Assembly (NCBI RefSeq): GCF_000016905.1
Contig: NC_009616.1
Coordinates: forward strand, 1,488,001-1,552,000
Reading direction: 5' to 3'
DNA: 64,000 nucleotides
DNA from: Thermosipho melanesiensis BI429
Lineage (GTDB): Bacteria; Thermotogota; Thermotogae; Thermotogales; Fervidobacteriaceae
Shown: positions 19,462 to 28,098 of the stretch, one piece after another
Position numbering within the stretch: the first letter of the stretch is position 1
How the letters are laid out: each line of letters starts with the position of its first letter
Made by a program: the position numbers and the translations under genes
The notes under the pieces: model-generated
What the model saw: the letters and a program-made list of their open reading frames with translations, nothing else
Database searches by the model: none
Told to the model about the DNA's origin: nothing

Positions 19462-20643
19462 ATGAGGAAATATATTATTGTTATTTCAGTAATTGTTTTT
19501 TCTATTTTTGTGTTTTCAAACGTTCCAATTAGTATTGGAACTATTGAAAGAAATAACGAAAAATATTTTGTATATGAATTAAGTCCAGAATTTTCTCTTG
19601 GTCCTGTAACAGTGGGGATAGGTTTTACAGTTTATGCTACAGATGTTGTATATGGACAACTTTACTATGGAGTACCTTCATCTACACCTAGTACAAATAT
19701 AATTAATGCATTCGTGTTAAACACGTTGGGATTTAAAGCAAATGGCTTTGAATTTCGTTATGGAAAGACTGTACCTGTCACTTTAGCTTTAGGTTTTAAT
19801 ATGAGAAGGTACATTAATGAGAACACTAGGGCTTTTGATGTAAAGTTTAAACCGGGAAATTTTGAAATTTATGCACATTTGCCATATGAGTTAACAAAGT
19901 TTGTGCCGTTTGAATTTGTTCAATCTGATAGTATATATTTTGGAAGTTTGATGTATGATACTAGTTTCTTGGATTTTCAGATATACGGAATTACAGATAC
20001 AGCTGCAACAAAAACTTATTTGTTTAATAGTACCTCTACTCCTGTAAAATATGCTGGAGGTGTTGCAACTTATATACCATTTGGATTTTTAAAACTTGGG
20101 TTTGAATATGCGCTGCAATCGGATGAGAAATTTTCATCACTTGGTAATGGTATATTTGCTGGAGTTTATGGAAATATAGGGATTTTGGAACCTATAGGTG
20201 GAATTTATTATATGCAAAATGGATATATTCCTTTCCTTTTTGGAAAAAATTACAACGAAAAGAAATATACAAATTCTTTGGAAGGTTTAAAAGATATAAA
20301 AGATAAAGCGGGATATTTTGTTGGAGTAACGATTGATTTAGAACCATATGGAAATGGAGAATTTTATGTTTATGGAAGTCTAGATGGGGCAACACCAACT
20401 GCTGAAGGAAACGTGAGGATAGTTTTACCTGAAGTGGGTAACTTTAGTGGCTTGTATATTGATGGGTTCTATTATGATTCTACTCCATTTCAAAGTGGTG
20501 AATTTTTTGATGAAGATACAGATGCTTATTTGAAGATTTCCTATCCAATAATTGGAGAAAATTTTGTTGCGGGAGTTATTTATAAATGGGAAAAGAATGA
20601 TTGGGTAAAAAGTTTATTTGTTGGTGGATTAACTAGCTTTTAA
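19462..20643 (+). CDS. Exported protein, probable outer-membrane beta-barrel
   Basis: 393 residues. Signal peptide of about 20 residues (M-R-K-Y, then a hydrophobic run ending V-F-S-N). The mature part is rich in Gly, Tyr, Phe and Asn with repeated amphipathic strands and ends in phenylalanine (G-G-L-T-S-F), as outer-membrane barrels do. Length would suit about 16-18 strands. Family not recognised. The gene stands alone: an own extended -10 promoter, GGAGGTGAT ribosome site, and a strong terminator 20 bases after the stop. An abundant toga or porin-like protein is a reasonable guess, not shown. Confidence 0.7.
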   Translation: MRKYIIVISVIVFSIFVFSNVPISIGTIERNNEKYFVYELSPEFSLGPVTVGIGFTVYATDVVYGQLYYGVPSSTPSTNIINAFVLNTLGFKANGFEFRYGKTVPVTLALGFNMRRYINENTRAFDVKFKPGNFEIYAHLPYELTKFVPFEFVQSDSIYFGSLMYDTSFLDFQIYGITDTAATKTYLFNSTSTPVKYAGGVATYIPFGFLKLGFEYALQSDEKFSSLGNGIFAGVYGNIGILEPIGGIYYMQNGYIPFLFGKNYNEKKYTNSLEGLKDIKDKAGYFVGVTIDLEPYGNGEFYVYGSLDGATPTAEGNVRIVLPEVGNFSGLYIDGFYYDSTPFQSGEFFDEDTDAYLKISYPIIGENFVAGVIYKWEKNDWVKSLFVGGLTSF

Positions 20644-20662
20644 TGTTGTTTTTTATTGATTT

Positions 20663-20692
20663 GGCTTTGGCATTTTTGCCAAAGCCTTTTTT
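20663..20692 (+). terminator. Intrinsic terminator after the barrel gene
   Basis: GGCTTTGGC (20663-20671), a six-base loop, GCCAAAGCC (20678-20686) and then TTTTTT. A perfect 9-bp stem with a T-tract on the plus strand. It ends just before the stop codon of the convergent MMPL gene (20694). Confidence 0.9.
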
Positions 20693-20693
20693 A

Positions 20694-22703
20694 TTACTTT
20701 TTAAATGTTATTTTTAGCAAAAATGGCTGGATAACTAATGTGAAAAATAAACCTATTGATATCCCAAAAATTATCAAAAGAGAAATTGATTTAAATAGTT
20801 TTAGTGGTGAGAAAAGTAAAACTAAGAACCCTAGTATTAATCCCAGACCATTTGTAAGTATAGGTGGACCAACGTTTATAACTGTTTGATTTGATGATTT
20901 TGTTATTCTTTCATCATTTGCAATGTGTATTGAGTAATCAATTACGAGTCCCATTAAAATGCTTGATGTAATAGAAGTTGAAATATCTAGATTTATTTTT
21001 AAGAGAGACATAAAAATAAAATTAAAAATAGTAGTAAAACTTATTGGAATTATTATACTTATTGATGTTTTGAGTGAGCGGAATATTATTAAAACCATGA
21101 AAAATATTATAATACTTGCAGATATAATGGATTTTATTTGGGTAGAGAGTATGCTTTTATTTATATCATTCCAGATAAGTGCAGAACCTGCTACGTAAAA
21201 GTTCTTATAGGGTATATATTTTTTAATTAGTGTTAATACAAAATCCATATTGCTATATCCTTCTTTTGTTAGGTAGATTATGAGTCTTATTTTTTCTTTT
21301 CCGGAAATATAATATTTTAAGATAGGTTCTGTCTTTGAAAAGTTATAAAGAATAGGGATGGGTATTTCAAATGGAAAATTTACATTTGAAACAAATTTAG
21401 ATTCTTTCAATTTTTTTGAGAAATTTTCCAATTTTTTGTTATCTGTTGCTAAAAATGCGGTGTCTTTTTCTATAACAAGTGAGATGGGTTCTCTGAAATT
21501 AAAAATGTTTTCCATTATTTCGGTAGCTTTTCCAAGTTCCGAATTTTTTGAAAAATATGATAGCATATCTGATTTGATTGAAATGTTTTTAATGATAAAT
21601 GGTGAAAAAATTAGGATTATTATGAATATTGTTAATGAAATTTTTGCAAAGTTGTCTCCAAGATATTTTATTCCAAATCTTTCAGGGGGATTTTTTTCTA
21701 ATTTTAAGATTAACGGTGAAAGTTCAAAAATTATAACTACATTTATAGCAAGTCCAATTGAAACTAAAACACCAAGTTCCCTAAATGCTTCTATTTTTAC
21801 AAAAAGGAAAGATAAAAATCCTGCGGCAGTAGTTAGCATAGATAATAGAATGGGAATTAATATATGTTTTTTTGTTTTAGAAAAATCTTTGTTTTTATAG
21901 AAAGAGTTATAATAATGAAGACCATATCCAGAGCCTATTATTAATAAAAACGAAAATATCATTACTGTAAGTGTGTTTAAGGGTCTACCAGTAATAAATA
22001 ATAGTGAAATGGTTATTATTGATGAAATTACAGGTGCAAGTAGTATAAAAAATGAAGTTCTTAAAGATTTGGTTTGGTAATAGAAAAATAAAAGTATTAG
22101 TATAAACATGAATGACGGATATATGTACATTTGCTTAATTAACTCTTTAAAAAGGTAACTGTCTATTACTGGTTCACCGAATAAATAATACTTACTGAAG
22201 TATTTTTTTACTATATTTTCTATTTGACTAATATACGCTCTAGAATTTGTTTCTGGTTTGAAGGTGAGATTAACAATGCAATATTTTCCATCTTTGCTTA
22301 GAAAGTTTTTTGCAGAGTTATCTCTAAGTATATCTTTTTGTAGAATGTTGTCTTTTATATAGGTTTCTCTTGAAAAACCAATTTTTGGTATGTTTACAGG
22401 ACTTATAATTGTGCTAATGTAGTCTTTTTTTAGTTCTTTTACTAAATTTATCAATTTTTCTGTTAAGGGTTTGTTGAAAAAGGTATTTTCTGAGTATAGG
22501 ATTAAGAAAATAGTATTGCCATCATTAAAGTCTTTACCTAGTTTAATAAAATTTTTAATATTTGAATTTTCTATATTTTCAATCTTTTGGTTATATTTGA
22601 AACCTGGAAGAAAAACTTCTGGGCCTGTATATATTTTTCCTTTGAAAAAAATTAAAAGAATCGAAACAAAAAGTATAATGGAAAATAGTATTATCTTTTT
22701 CAT
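20694..22703 (-). CDS. MMPL/RND superfamily exporter-like membrane protein
   Basis: 669 residues. One N-terminal helix, a large extracytoplasmic domain, a bundle of helices (about 200-330, with G-S-G-Y-G-L-H-Y-Y-N in the position of the proton-relay helix), a second extracytoplasmic domain (about 390-520), and a second helix bundle (about 530-665, with L-M-G-L-V-I-D-Y-S-I-H). This is the two-fold layout of MMPL/hydrophobe exporters, at the short end of their range. Substrate unknown; lipid or hopanoid-like cargo is typical for the family. GAGGTG precedes the ATG. It overlaps the YkgJ-like gene by 4 bases and is the last gene of the rpe-dnaE run. Confidence 0.85.
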   Translation of the reverse strand: MKKIILFSIILFVSILLIFFKGKIYTGPEVFLPGFKYNQKIENIENSNIKNFIKLGKDFNDGNTIFLILYSENTFFNKPLTEKLINLVKELKKDYISTIISPVNIPKIGFSRETYIKDNILQKDILRDNSAKNFLSKDGKYCIVNLTFKPETNSRAYISQIENIVKKYFSKYYLFGEPVIDSYLFKELIKQMYIYPSFMFILILLFFYYQTKSLRTSFFILLAPVISSIITISLLFITGRPLNTLTVMIFSFLLIIGSGYGLHYYNSFYKNKDFSKTKKHILIPILLSMLTTAAGFLSFLFVKIEAFRELGVLVSIGLAINVVIIFELSPLILKLEKNPPERFGIKYLGDNFAKISLTIFIIILIFSPFIIKNISIKSDMLSYFSKNSELGKATEIMENIFNFREPISLVIEKDTAFLATDNKKLENFSKKLKESKFVSNVNFPFEIPIPILYNFSKTEPILKYYISGKEKIRLIIYLTKEGYSNMDFVLTLIKKYIPYKNFYVAGSALIWNDINKSILSTQIKSIISASIIIFFMVLIIFRSLKTSISIIIPISFTTIFNFIFMSLLKINLDISTSITSSILMGLVIDYSIHIANDERITKSSNQTVINVGPPILTNGLGLILGFLVLLFSPLKLFKSISLLIIFGISIGLFFTLVIQPFLLKITFKK

Positions 22704-23134
22704 AATTCCACCTCAAATTTATCTACCTCAATGGCAGCATTCAATAAAATTTCTTTGAATTTTTTCCATTCATTTATTGTGTTTCTTTTTGTTAGATGTT
22801 GTATACATTTTTCGCTTTCACGTGGTTCTAATAATAGACAACCACTTGGTCGTTTTTCTAATGAAAGTTTACATCCTTTTTCAGTTAAAAATACACATTC
22901 ACCAGAAATTGCATGATCGAATATGTAAAATTTTCTACCTTTTATAGAAGGTCTTACAAAGTACTCTTCATTTTTGTCCCAATCAATAGACCATTTTCCG
23001 GATTTAAAGGCTTTAATTAAATTTTTAAATATTTCTTCTTTTGTATTGCCAAAATCTTTTGGAAGGGCAATTCCAGGGTAATTTTTACAGCACTTTCCTT
23101 GACATTTTTTACAAAGTTCAATATTAACATACAT
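22700..23134 (-). CDS. YkgJ-like (CxxCxxxCC) metal-binding protein
   Basis: 144 residues from the ATG at 23134 (GAGGGTG 6 bases before it); a GTG at 23143 is part of the ribosome site region. The N-terminal cysteine cluster C-K-K-C-Q-G-K-C-C is followed by further cysteines in G-E-C-V-F-L, G-C-K-L, and R-P-S-G-C-L-L-L-E-P, which match the zinc/iron-chelating YkgJ family. The precise function is unknown. The start overlaps the dnaE end by 11 bases and the end overlaps the MMPL gene by 4 bases. Confidence 0.8.
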   Translation of the reverse strand: MYVNIELCKKCQGKCCKNYPGIALPKDFGNTKEEIFKNLIKAFKSGKWSIDWDKNEEYFVRPSIKGRKFYIFDHAISGECVFLTEKGCKLSLEKRPSGCLLLEPRESEKCIQHLTKRNTINEWKKFKEILLNAAIEVDKFEVEL

Positions 23135-25595
23135 CACTTTCACCCTCTATTAGTATTTTGTAATCATCAAAAACGGGTCTTGCACTTTTTATTTTTAACT
23201 TTTTATCGACTATTTCAACAAATTCATTTTCATTACCTTTTTCTATGAAAAGTTTTGATGGGAGTTGGTCAATTACATATATTGCTTTTTTTATTCCGGG
23301 AAATATTTTTATCTCTTTATCATTAATGATTGTGTAAACACCGTCTGGTACATTTAGTTTTATTGTTGTAACTCCATCACTTACATAACCGCCAACTGCT
23401 TTTACGTTAATGGCTAATTTTTGCTCACGGGATAGTGCTACTGAAAGTGGTGATAAAAGGTTTTTAAATTCATCAAAGGGCTTTGAAATACAAAAACCTA
23501 ATGTGTTATATTCCATATCACATCTTTCCCATAGTTTTTCTATTTTTATTTCATTTGAAAAATTTTTTCCAAATAAGCTACTGGAAAGTTCAAGAATTTT
23601 TTCGTTTACTCCACTCCTAATTTCTTTTAATTTCATTAACAATTTTCTTCTACTTTCTGATAAATAATCAAAACTTCCTATTTTTATCAAAGATTCTACT
23701 ATAGAAAAGTTTATATTTGGGTTTTTTTCAAAAAAACCTTTTAAAGAATTATATGGGGCATTTGCTATTATTTCCTTTTCAATTTTTTCGTTTATTCCTT
23801 TTACAAGTGTTAGCGGTATGTGAAATTCTTTTTTGTTTTCCGGATTTCCATTAATATTTGGTGGTAATATTTTAAAACCTCTTGATTGCATTTCGAAAAT
23901 TATTTTTTCAATTTTTGTTGTATCGTACTTTAAAAGGGTTGAGTAAAAATCCTTAGGAAAGTGTTTTTTGAAATATGCTAATGAGTAAGAAATATATGAA
24001 TATGCAATTGCGTGTGATTTGTTAAAAGCATATTCTGAAAATTCTAATATTATCTTTATTAATTCATTTGTTTCATTTTCCGATAGTATGTTTAAAATGT
24101 TTTTTTTCAACTTTTTTATTAGAGGTTCTACCAATTTTTTTTCTTTTTTAGCTATACCTTTTCTTAATACATCTGCCTCTTCATTTGAAAAGTTTGCGTA
24201 TTTTTTAGCTATTAACATTATTTGCTCTTGAAAGACTATTATTCCAAAAGTGTCATTTAGAAGTTCAAAGCTTTTTTTTCTCTGTTTCCATTTTGCAATG
24301 GCTAATTCCCTATCTAATTTTGCTTTGAGAGGGCCAGGTCTATTTAATGAAATTACAATGGAGAGTTCATCTATTGAACTTGGTTTTATTGCTCTGATTA
24401 TTCTTTTTGATATATTACTTTCAAGTTGGAATATACCATTTGTATATCCTTTTGATATGAAGTTAAAAGTGATTTTGTCAAGTTTTGGTTTTCCAATTTT
24501 TTTTTCAAGTTTATTCATTATGGTTAATGTTTTAAGACCTAAGATGTCAAATTTTATATATCCAATTTTGTTTAAGGAATCCATGTCCCATTCTATTACA
24601 TCTTCTTTAATGGGCACTTTGATAGGAGTTTTCGAAATAATTATTCCAGCTGCATGAACGCTTTTGTGAGTGGGGAGTCCTAAAAGGTCACTTAGTTCAG
24701 ATGTGGAAATTTTGTATTCATTTGCGATTTTTTTAATTGTTTTTGGACCAATGTTTGAAAAAGTACTTATGTAGTAGACATATTTAAATTCTTTTTTTAG
24801 TAATTCTATTAACTCTTTTCTTTTTTCATCTTCAACATCTAGATCTATGTCTGGTGGTTCTTTTCGACCTTTGTTTAAGAATCTTTCGAATAGCAAATTG
24901 TGTTTTATTGGGTCAATTTTAGTTATTCCTAACATATATGAAAGTAGTGACCCTACCGCACTTCCACGTCCCGGACCAATTGCTATATCATGTTCTTTGG
25001 CAATTTTTGTTATTTTATATACTGTATGAAAGTAATCTAAGAAGTTTTTTTCCTTTATTATTTCTAATTCACGTATTAGCCTTTCTTTATATACGTTGTT
25101 TTTTATTTTATTTACATCTATAAAATTTTTTGGAGCGGTTGGAAGGGTTTGAAAGGATTTTAGCTTGTAACCATAGGCCTCTAAATTACAGTAAATGTTT
25201 TTTAACACACCTTTCTCTACGCATTTTACACCCAAGACATTACAGAATAGCTCGTAGATTCTTCGTTTTCCTGGAAAGTAATATGCAAGGTATACATCGT
25301 CTTTATCTATGTAATTAAGTTTTAGTGAGGAAAAATTATTCGTGTTATAAGCATTGAAAAGTTCGTATAACTCTTCCGTGTTTTTTGCATAGTATATTTT
25401 GTCGTTATAAAGGTACGATATTATAGGAGTAATTTTATATTTTTGACATTCTTCAATAAATTTTACTGTTGCGTGAAAATTTGTATCACATAACAACAAA
25501 GAATTTACACCTTGTTTATGTGCGAACTTTACCACTTCTTCTAATTTTAATATAGAACCTTTAAAAGAGTACGGGGATACAATAGCTGTGATCAT
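23124..25595 (-). CDS. dnaE: DNA polymerase III alpha subunit, short DnaE-type with degenerate PHP domain
   Basis: 823 residues against about 1100-1160 for standard DnaE. The polymerase core is intact: G-P-G-R-G-S-A-V-G-S (palm), the catalytic pair in P-P-D-I-D-L-D, the third aspartate in K-F-D-I-L-G-L-K-T-L, and helix-hairpin-helix and OB-like segments near the end. The N-terminal PHP domain has lost the expected metal ligands: the H-x-H motif is replaced (V-S-P-Y-S-F-K-G-S) and D-H-G reads D-T-N. The Thermotogae are known to carry a PolC as main replicase plus a short DnaE-type enzyme, so this is probably the secondary polymerase. ATG overlaps the rpe stop (ATGA) with no strong ribosome site, so coupling is likely. 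Confidence 0.88.
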   Translation of the reverse strand: MITAIVSPYSFKGSILKLEEVVKFAHKQGVNSLLLCDTNFHATVKFIEECQKYKITPIISYLYNDKIYYAKNTEELYELFNAYNTNNFSSLKLNYIDKDDVYLAYYFPGKRRIYELFCNVLGVKCVEKGVLKNIYCNLEAYGYKLKSFQTLPTAPKNFIDVNKIKNNVYKERLIRELEIIKEKNFLDYFHTVYKITKIAKEHDIAIGPGRGSAVGSLLSYMLGITKIDPIKHNLLFERFLNKGRKEPPDIDLDVEDEKRKELIELLKKEFKYVYYISTFSNIGPKTIKKIANEYKISTSELSDLLGLPTHKSVHAAGIIISKTPIKVPIKEDVIEWDMDSLNKIGYIKFDILGLKTLTIMNKLEKKIGKPKLDKITFNFISKGYTNGIFQLESNISKRIIRAIKPSSIDELSIVISLNRPGPLKAKLDRELAIAKWKQRKKSFELLNDTFGIIVFQEQIMLIAKKYANFSNEEADVLRKGIAKKEKKLVEPLIKKLKKNILNILSENETNELIKIILEFSEYAFNKSHAIAYSYISYSLAYFKKHFPKDFYSTLLKYDTTKIEKIIFEMQSRGFKILPPNINGNPENKKEFHIPLTLVKGINEKIEKEIIANAPYNSLKGFFEKNPNINFSIVESLIKIGSFDYLSESRRKLLMKLKEIRSGVNEKILELSSSLFGKNFSNEIKIEKLWERCDMEYNTLGFCISKPFDEFKNLLSPLSVALSREQKLAINVKAVGGYVSDGVTTIKLNVPDGVYTIINDKEIKIFPGIKKAIYVIDQLPSKLFIEKGNENEFVEIVDKKLKIKSARPVFDDYKILIEGESDVC

Positions 25596-26236
25596 TTTTT
25601 TCTAAGTTGTTTTGAGAAATTCTCAAGCTCTGGGTTTTTAAATATACCATACCCCATTATTAGAATATTTGCTCCAGCTGAAATTATTACATCTGCGTTT
25701 GAATCGTTTACTCCGCCATCTACTGCAATTGAATAGTTCATTCCATGTTTTTGTTTCCAATTATTTAGAGTTTTGATTTTTTCTATGGATTTTGCAATAA
25801 ATTTTTGCCCAGAAAACCCTGGATTTACACTCATAACCAATACCCCATCTATATATGGGATTACCTCTTCAATAAAAACAAGTGGGGTTCCTGGGTTTAA
25901 GGTTACAAATGCTTCTATATTGTTTTCTTTTATTTTAGTAATGGCTCTGTGGATGTGATGTGTACTTTCAATATGTACGGTTATTCTTTGTATGTCATAG
26001 TCTAGTAATTTTTCAATGTGAAATTCTGGATTTGTAACCATAAGGTGGACGTCTATTGGCAAATTTGTCACTTCTTTTACTGCACTAATTAAAGGAAAAC
26101 CAAAGGTTAAATTTGGAACAAAATGGCCATCCATTACATCAATGTGTATTTCATCAATAAGGTTTTCTACTCTTTTTAATTCTTCTTTTAAGTTTAAAAG
26201 ATTTGCCGCTAGGATAGATCCACTTAATTTTACCAT
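25592..26236 (-). CDS. rpe: Ribulose-phosphate 3-epimerase
   Basis: 214 residues, TIM barrel. Family motifs in order: S-I-L-A-A-N-L-L, D-E-I-H-I-D-V-M-D-G-H-F-V-P-N, D-V-H-L-M-V, S-V-N-P-G-F-S-G-Q-K-F and A-V-D-G-G-V-N. It interconverts ribulose 5-phosphate and xylulose 5-phosphate in the pentose phosphate pathway. AGGAGG precedes the ATG. It heads a minus-strand run with dnaE and is divergent from the purine nucleoside phosphorylase gene. Confidence 0.96.
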   Translation of the reverse strand: MVKLSGSILAANLLNLKEELKRVENLIDEIHIDVMDGHFVPNLTFGFPLISAVKEVTNLPIDVHLMVTNPEFHIEKLLDYDIQRITVHIESTHHIHRAITKIKENNIEAFVTLNPGTPLVFIEEVIPYIDGVLVMSVNPGFSGQKFIAKSIEKIKTLNNWKQKHGMNYSIAVDGGVNDSNADVIISAGANILIMGYGIFKNPELENFSKQLRKK

Positions 26237-26259
26237 TTTAATTCCTCCTAAAATTTTTA

Positions 26260-26268
26260 TGCTATAAT
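26260..26268 (+). promoter_or_regulatory. Extended -10 promoter for the purine nucleoside phosphorylase run
   Basis: TGCTATAAT on the plus strand, 26 bases before the GTG start at 26294. Its TATAAT shares a perfect 13-bp palindrome (26263-26275) with the -10 of the opposite rpe promoter. No clear -35 box. Confidence 0.55.
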
Positions 26269-26269
26269 A

Positions 26270-26278
26270 ATTATATCA
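26270..26278 (-). promoter_or_regulatory. Extended -10 promoter for rpe-dnaE
   Basis: Reads TGATATAAT on the minus strand, 34 bases before the rpe ATG. It faces the plus-strand -10 at 26263-26268 with one base between the hexamers, so the two transcription start regions overlap. Confidence 0.5.
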
Positions 26279-26293
26279 GAGGAGGTGTAAATA

Positions 26294-27091
26294 GTGAAGG
26301 GAAAATTATTAGAGACTGTTGAATATATTTCCAAAAGAATTTCAATGTGGCCTGAGATTGGTTTAATTTTAGGTTCTGGTCTTGGTTTTATGGCTGATAA
26401 AATAGAAAATTCAATAGAAATTTTTTATAGAGATATTCCAAATTTTCCTCGTTCAACTGTACCAGGACATGAGGGAAACCTTGTTTTTGGAAAATTAGCT
26501 GAGAAAAATGTTGTAGCATTAAAAGGTAGATTTCATTTGTACGAAGGATGGTCTGCTGAAGTAATAAAGTTTGTAATTTATGTTTTAAAGAAATTAGGTG
26601 TGAGAAAGTTAATTATCACAAATGCTGCAGGTGGTATAAATAAATCATTAAAGCCTGGTGATATTGTTTTGGTAAAGGATATTATAAACTTTCAATTTAG
26701 AAATCCACTAAGAGGAATTAACGATGGAGAATTTGGGCCTAGATTTCCAGACATGTCTAGTATTTTAGATAAAGATTGGGCAAAAAGGTTGCAAGAGTAT
26801 TTTGATTTGCCTGAAGGTGTGTATATGGCAGTATTAGGACCAAGCTATGAAACTCCTGCAGAGATAAAGGCGTTTAGAAAATTAGGGGCTGATCTTGTCG
26901 GAATGTCTACTGTACCAGAGATAATTGCTGCAAGGCATTGTAGGATAGACTGTTTGGTTTTATCTTGTGTTACGAATATGGCAGCCGGAGTTTTAAATGT
27001 TCCACTCTCACATAAAGAAGTTGTAGAAGTTGCAAATAGAGTCAAAGGTAAATTTTCAGAGATAGTCTTGAAAGCTTTGGAGGTGTTTTAA
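26294..27091 (+). CDS. punA: Purine nucleoside phosphorylase (PNP/MTAP family)
   Basis: 265 residues, trimeric PNP class. Motifs: G-S-G-L-G-F (phosphate loop), V-P-G-H-E-G-N, G-R-F-H-L-Y-E-G, N-A-A-G-G-I-N, G-P-S-Y-E-T-P-A-E, V-G-M-S-T-V-P-E and the base-binding region S-C-V-T-N-M-A-A-G. It splits purine nucleosides with phosphate, feeding salvage with hpt in the same window. GTG start after GAGGAGGTG. The next gene begins at the base after its stop. Confidence 0.95.
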   Translation: MKGKLLETVEYISKRISMWPEIGLILGSGLGFMADKIENSIEIFYRDIPNFPRSTVPGHEGNLVFGKLAEKNVVALKGRFHLYEGWSAEVIKFVIYVLKKLGVRKLIITNAAGGINKSLKPGDIVLVKDIINFQFRNPLRGINDGEFGPRFPDMSSILDKDWAKRLQEYFDLPEGVYMAVLGPSYETPAEIKAFRKLGADLVGMSTVPEIIAARHCRIDCLVLSCVTNMAAGVLNVPLSHKEVVEVANRVKGKFSEIVLKALEVF

Positions 27092-28075
27092 TTGGTGGCA
27101 AATGAATTTTTGAATATTGTTGGTACTTTAAATGAAGCACAAAAAATTTTGGTAGTCGGTCATATTATGCCTGATGGTGATGATATAAGTTCGGTTTTAT
27201 CTTTATTTTTGGGGTTAAAGAGTTTAGGAAAACAGGTTGTTGCTGCAATTGATTGGAAAATTCCAAGTTATTTTTTTGAAATAGAAGAGGTAAAGTATAT
27301 AAAGAATTATGAAGAAATAGATGTGTATGATTTTAATCCCGATATTATAGTTATTTTAGATGCATCAAGCCCAGATAGGGTTGGAAGATTTTCAGATGTG
27401 TTGAACGATTTTAAGGTTATTGTGATTGATCATCATGCTACTAATACTTATTTTGGGGATATAAACTGGGTAGATTCAACATATGCCGCAACTGCTCAAA
27501 TGGTACTGAGAGTTAATAAAGAGTTGCAAGTGGAATATGATGAGAGGCTTTCTTTGATAAATTTAATGGGTATAGAAACTGATACAGGTTTTTTTAGGTA
27601 TTCAAATGCAAATGAACGTGTTTTTAGAGATGTGGCAAGTTTGATTTCACTTGGTGCAAAGCCTGATTTTATTGCAAGAATGATACTTGAAAATAGAAGA
27701 TTGGAGCAATTTAAATTGCTATCAAGGATGATTGATAATCTGAAGTTAGAATGTGACGGAAAGTTAGCGTACTCTTATCTTTCAAAAAAAGATTACGAAG
27801 AATTTAACTGTACAGATGAAGATAGTGGCGGATTTGTAGGTGAAATTCGTTCGATAAAAGGAGTAGAAGTTGCTATATTTTTCTATGAATATGTAAAAGG
27901 AGAGGTTCATATAAGTTTTAGATCTAAAGAATGGTTTGATGTAAGTAAAGTTGCGTTTACATTAGGGGGAGGGGGTCATCCAAGGGCTGCAGGTGTAACT
28001 TTAAATGGAAATTTAGAAGAGATTGTTAGAGATGTTGTTAAACTGACAAAGGCAAATTTTGATTTAAAAAGTTAG
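27092..28075 (+). CDS. nrnA: DHH/DHHA1 phosphoesterase, NrnA-type oligoribonuclease / pAp phosphatase
   Basis: 327 residues. DHH domain with D-G-D-D-I-S (motif I-like, in H-I-M-P-D-G-D-D), an aspartate in V-I-L-D-A-S, and the D113-H114-H115 triad (V-I-D-H-H-A-T-N). DHHA1 RNA-binding motif G-G-G-G-H-P-R-A-A-G near the C-terminus. Such enzymes degrade short RNA oligomers and pAp; related forms hydrolyse pGpG, the breakdown product of cyclic di-GMP, which is notable because the next gene encodes a diguanylate cyclase. Start TTG at 27092 with GGAGG 8 bases upstream. Confidence 0.9.
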   Translation: MVANEFLNIVGTLNEAQKILVVGHIMPDGDDISSVLSLFLGLKSLGKQVVAAIDWKIPSYFFEIEEVKYIKNYEEIDVYDFNPDIIVILDASSPDRVGRFSDVLNDFKVIVIDHHATNTYFGDINWVDSTYAATAQMVLRVNKELQVEYDERLSLINLMGIETDTGFFRYSNANERVFRDVASLISLGAKPDFIARMILENRRLEQFKLLSRMIDNLKLECDGKLAYSYLSKKDYEEFNCTDEDSGGFVGEIRSIKGVEVAIFFYEYVKGEVHISFRSKEWFDVSKVAFTLGGGGHPRAAGVTLNGNLEEIVRDVVKLTKANFDLKS

Positions 28076-28098
28076 CTTTCGTTTCCAAGGGGGTAGTT

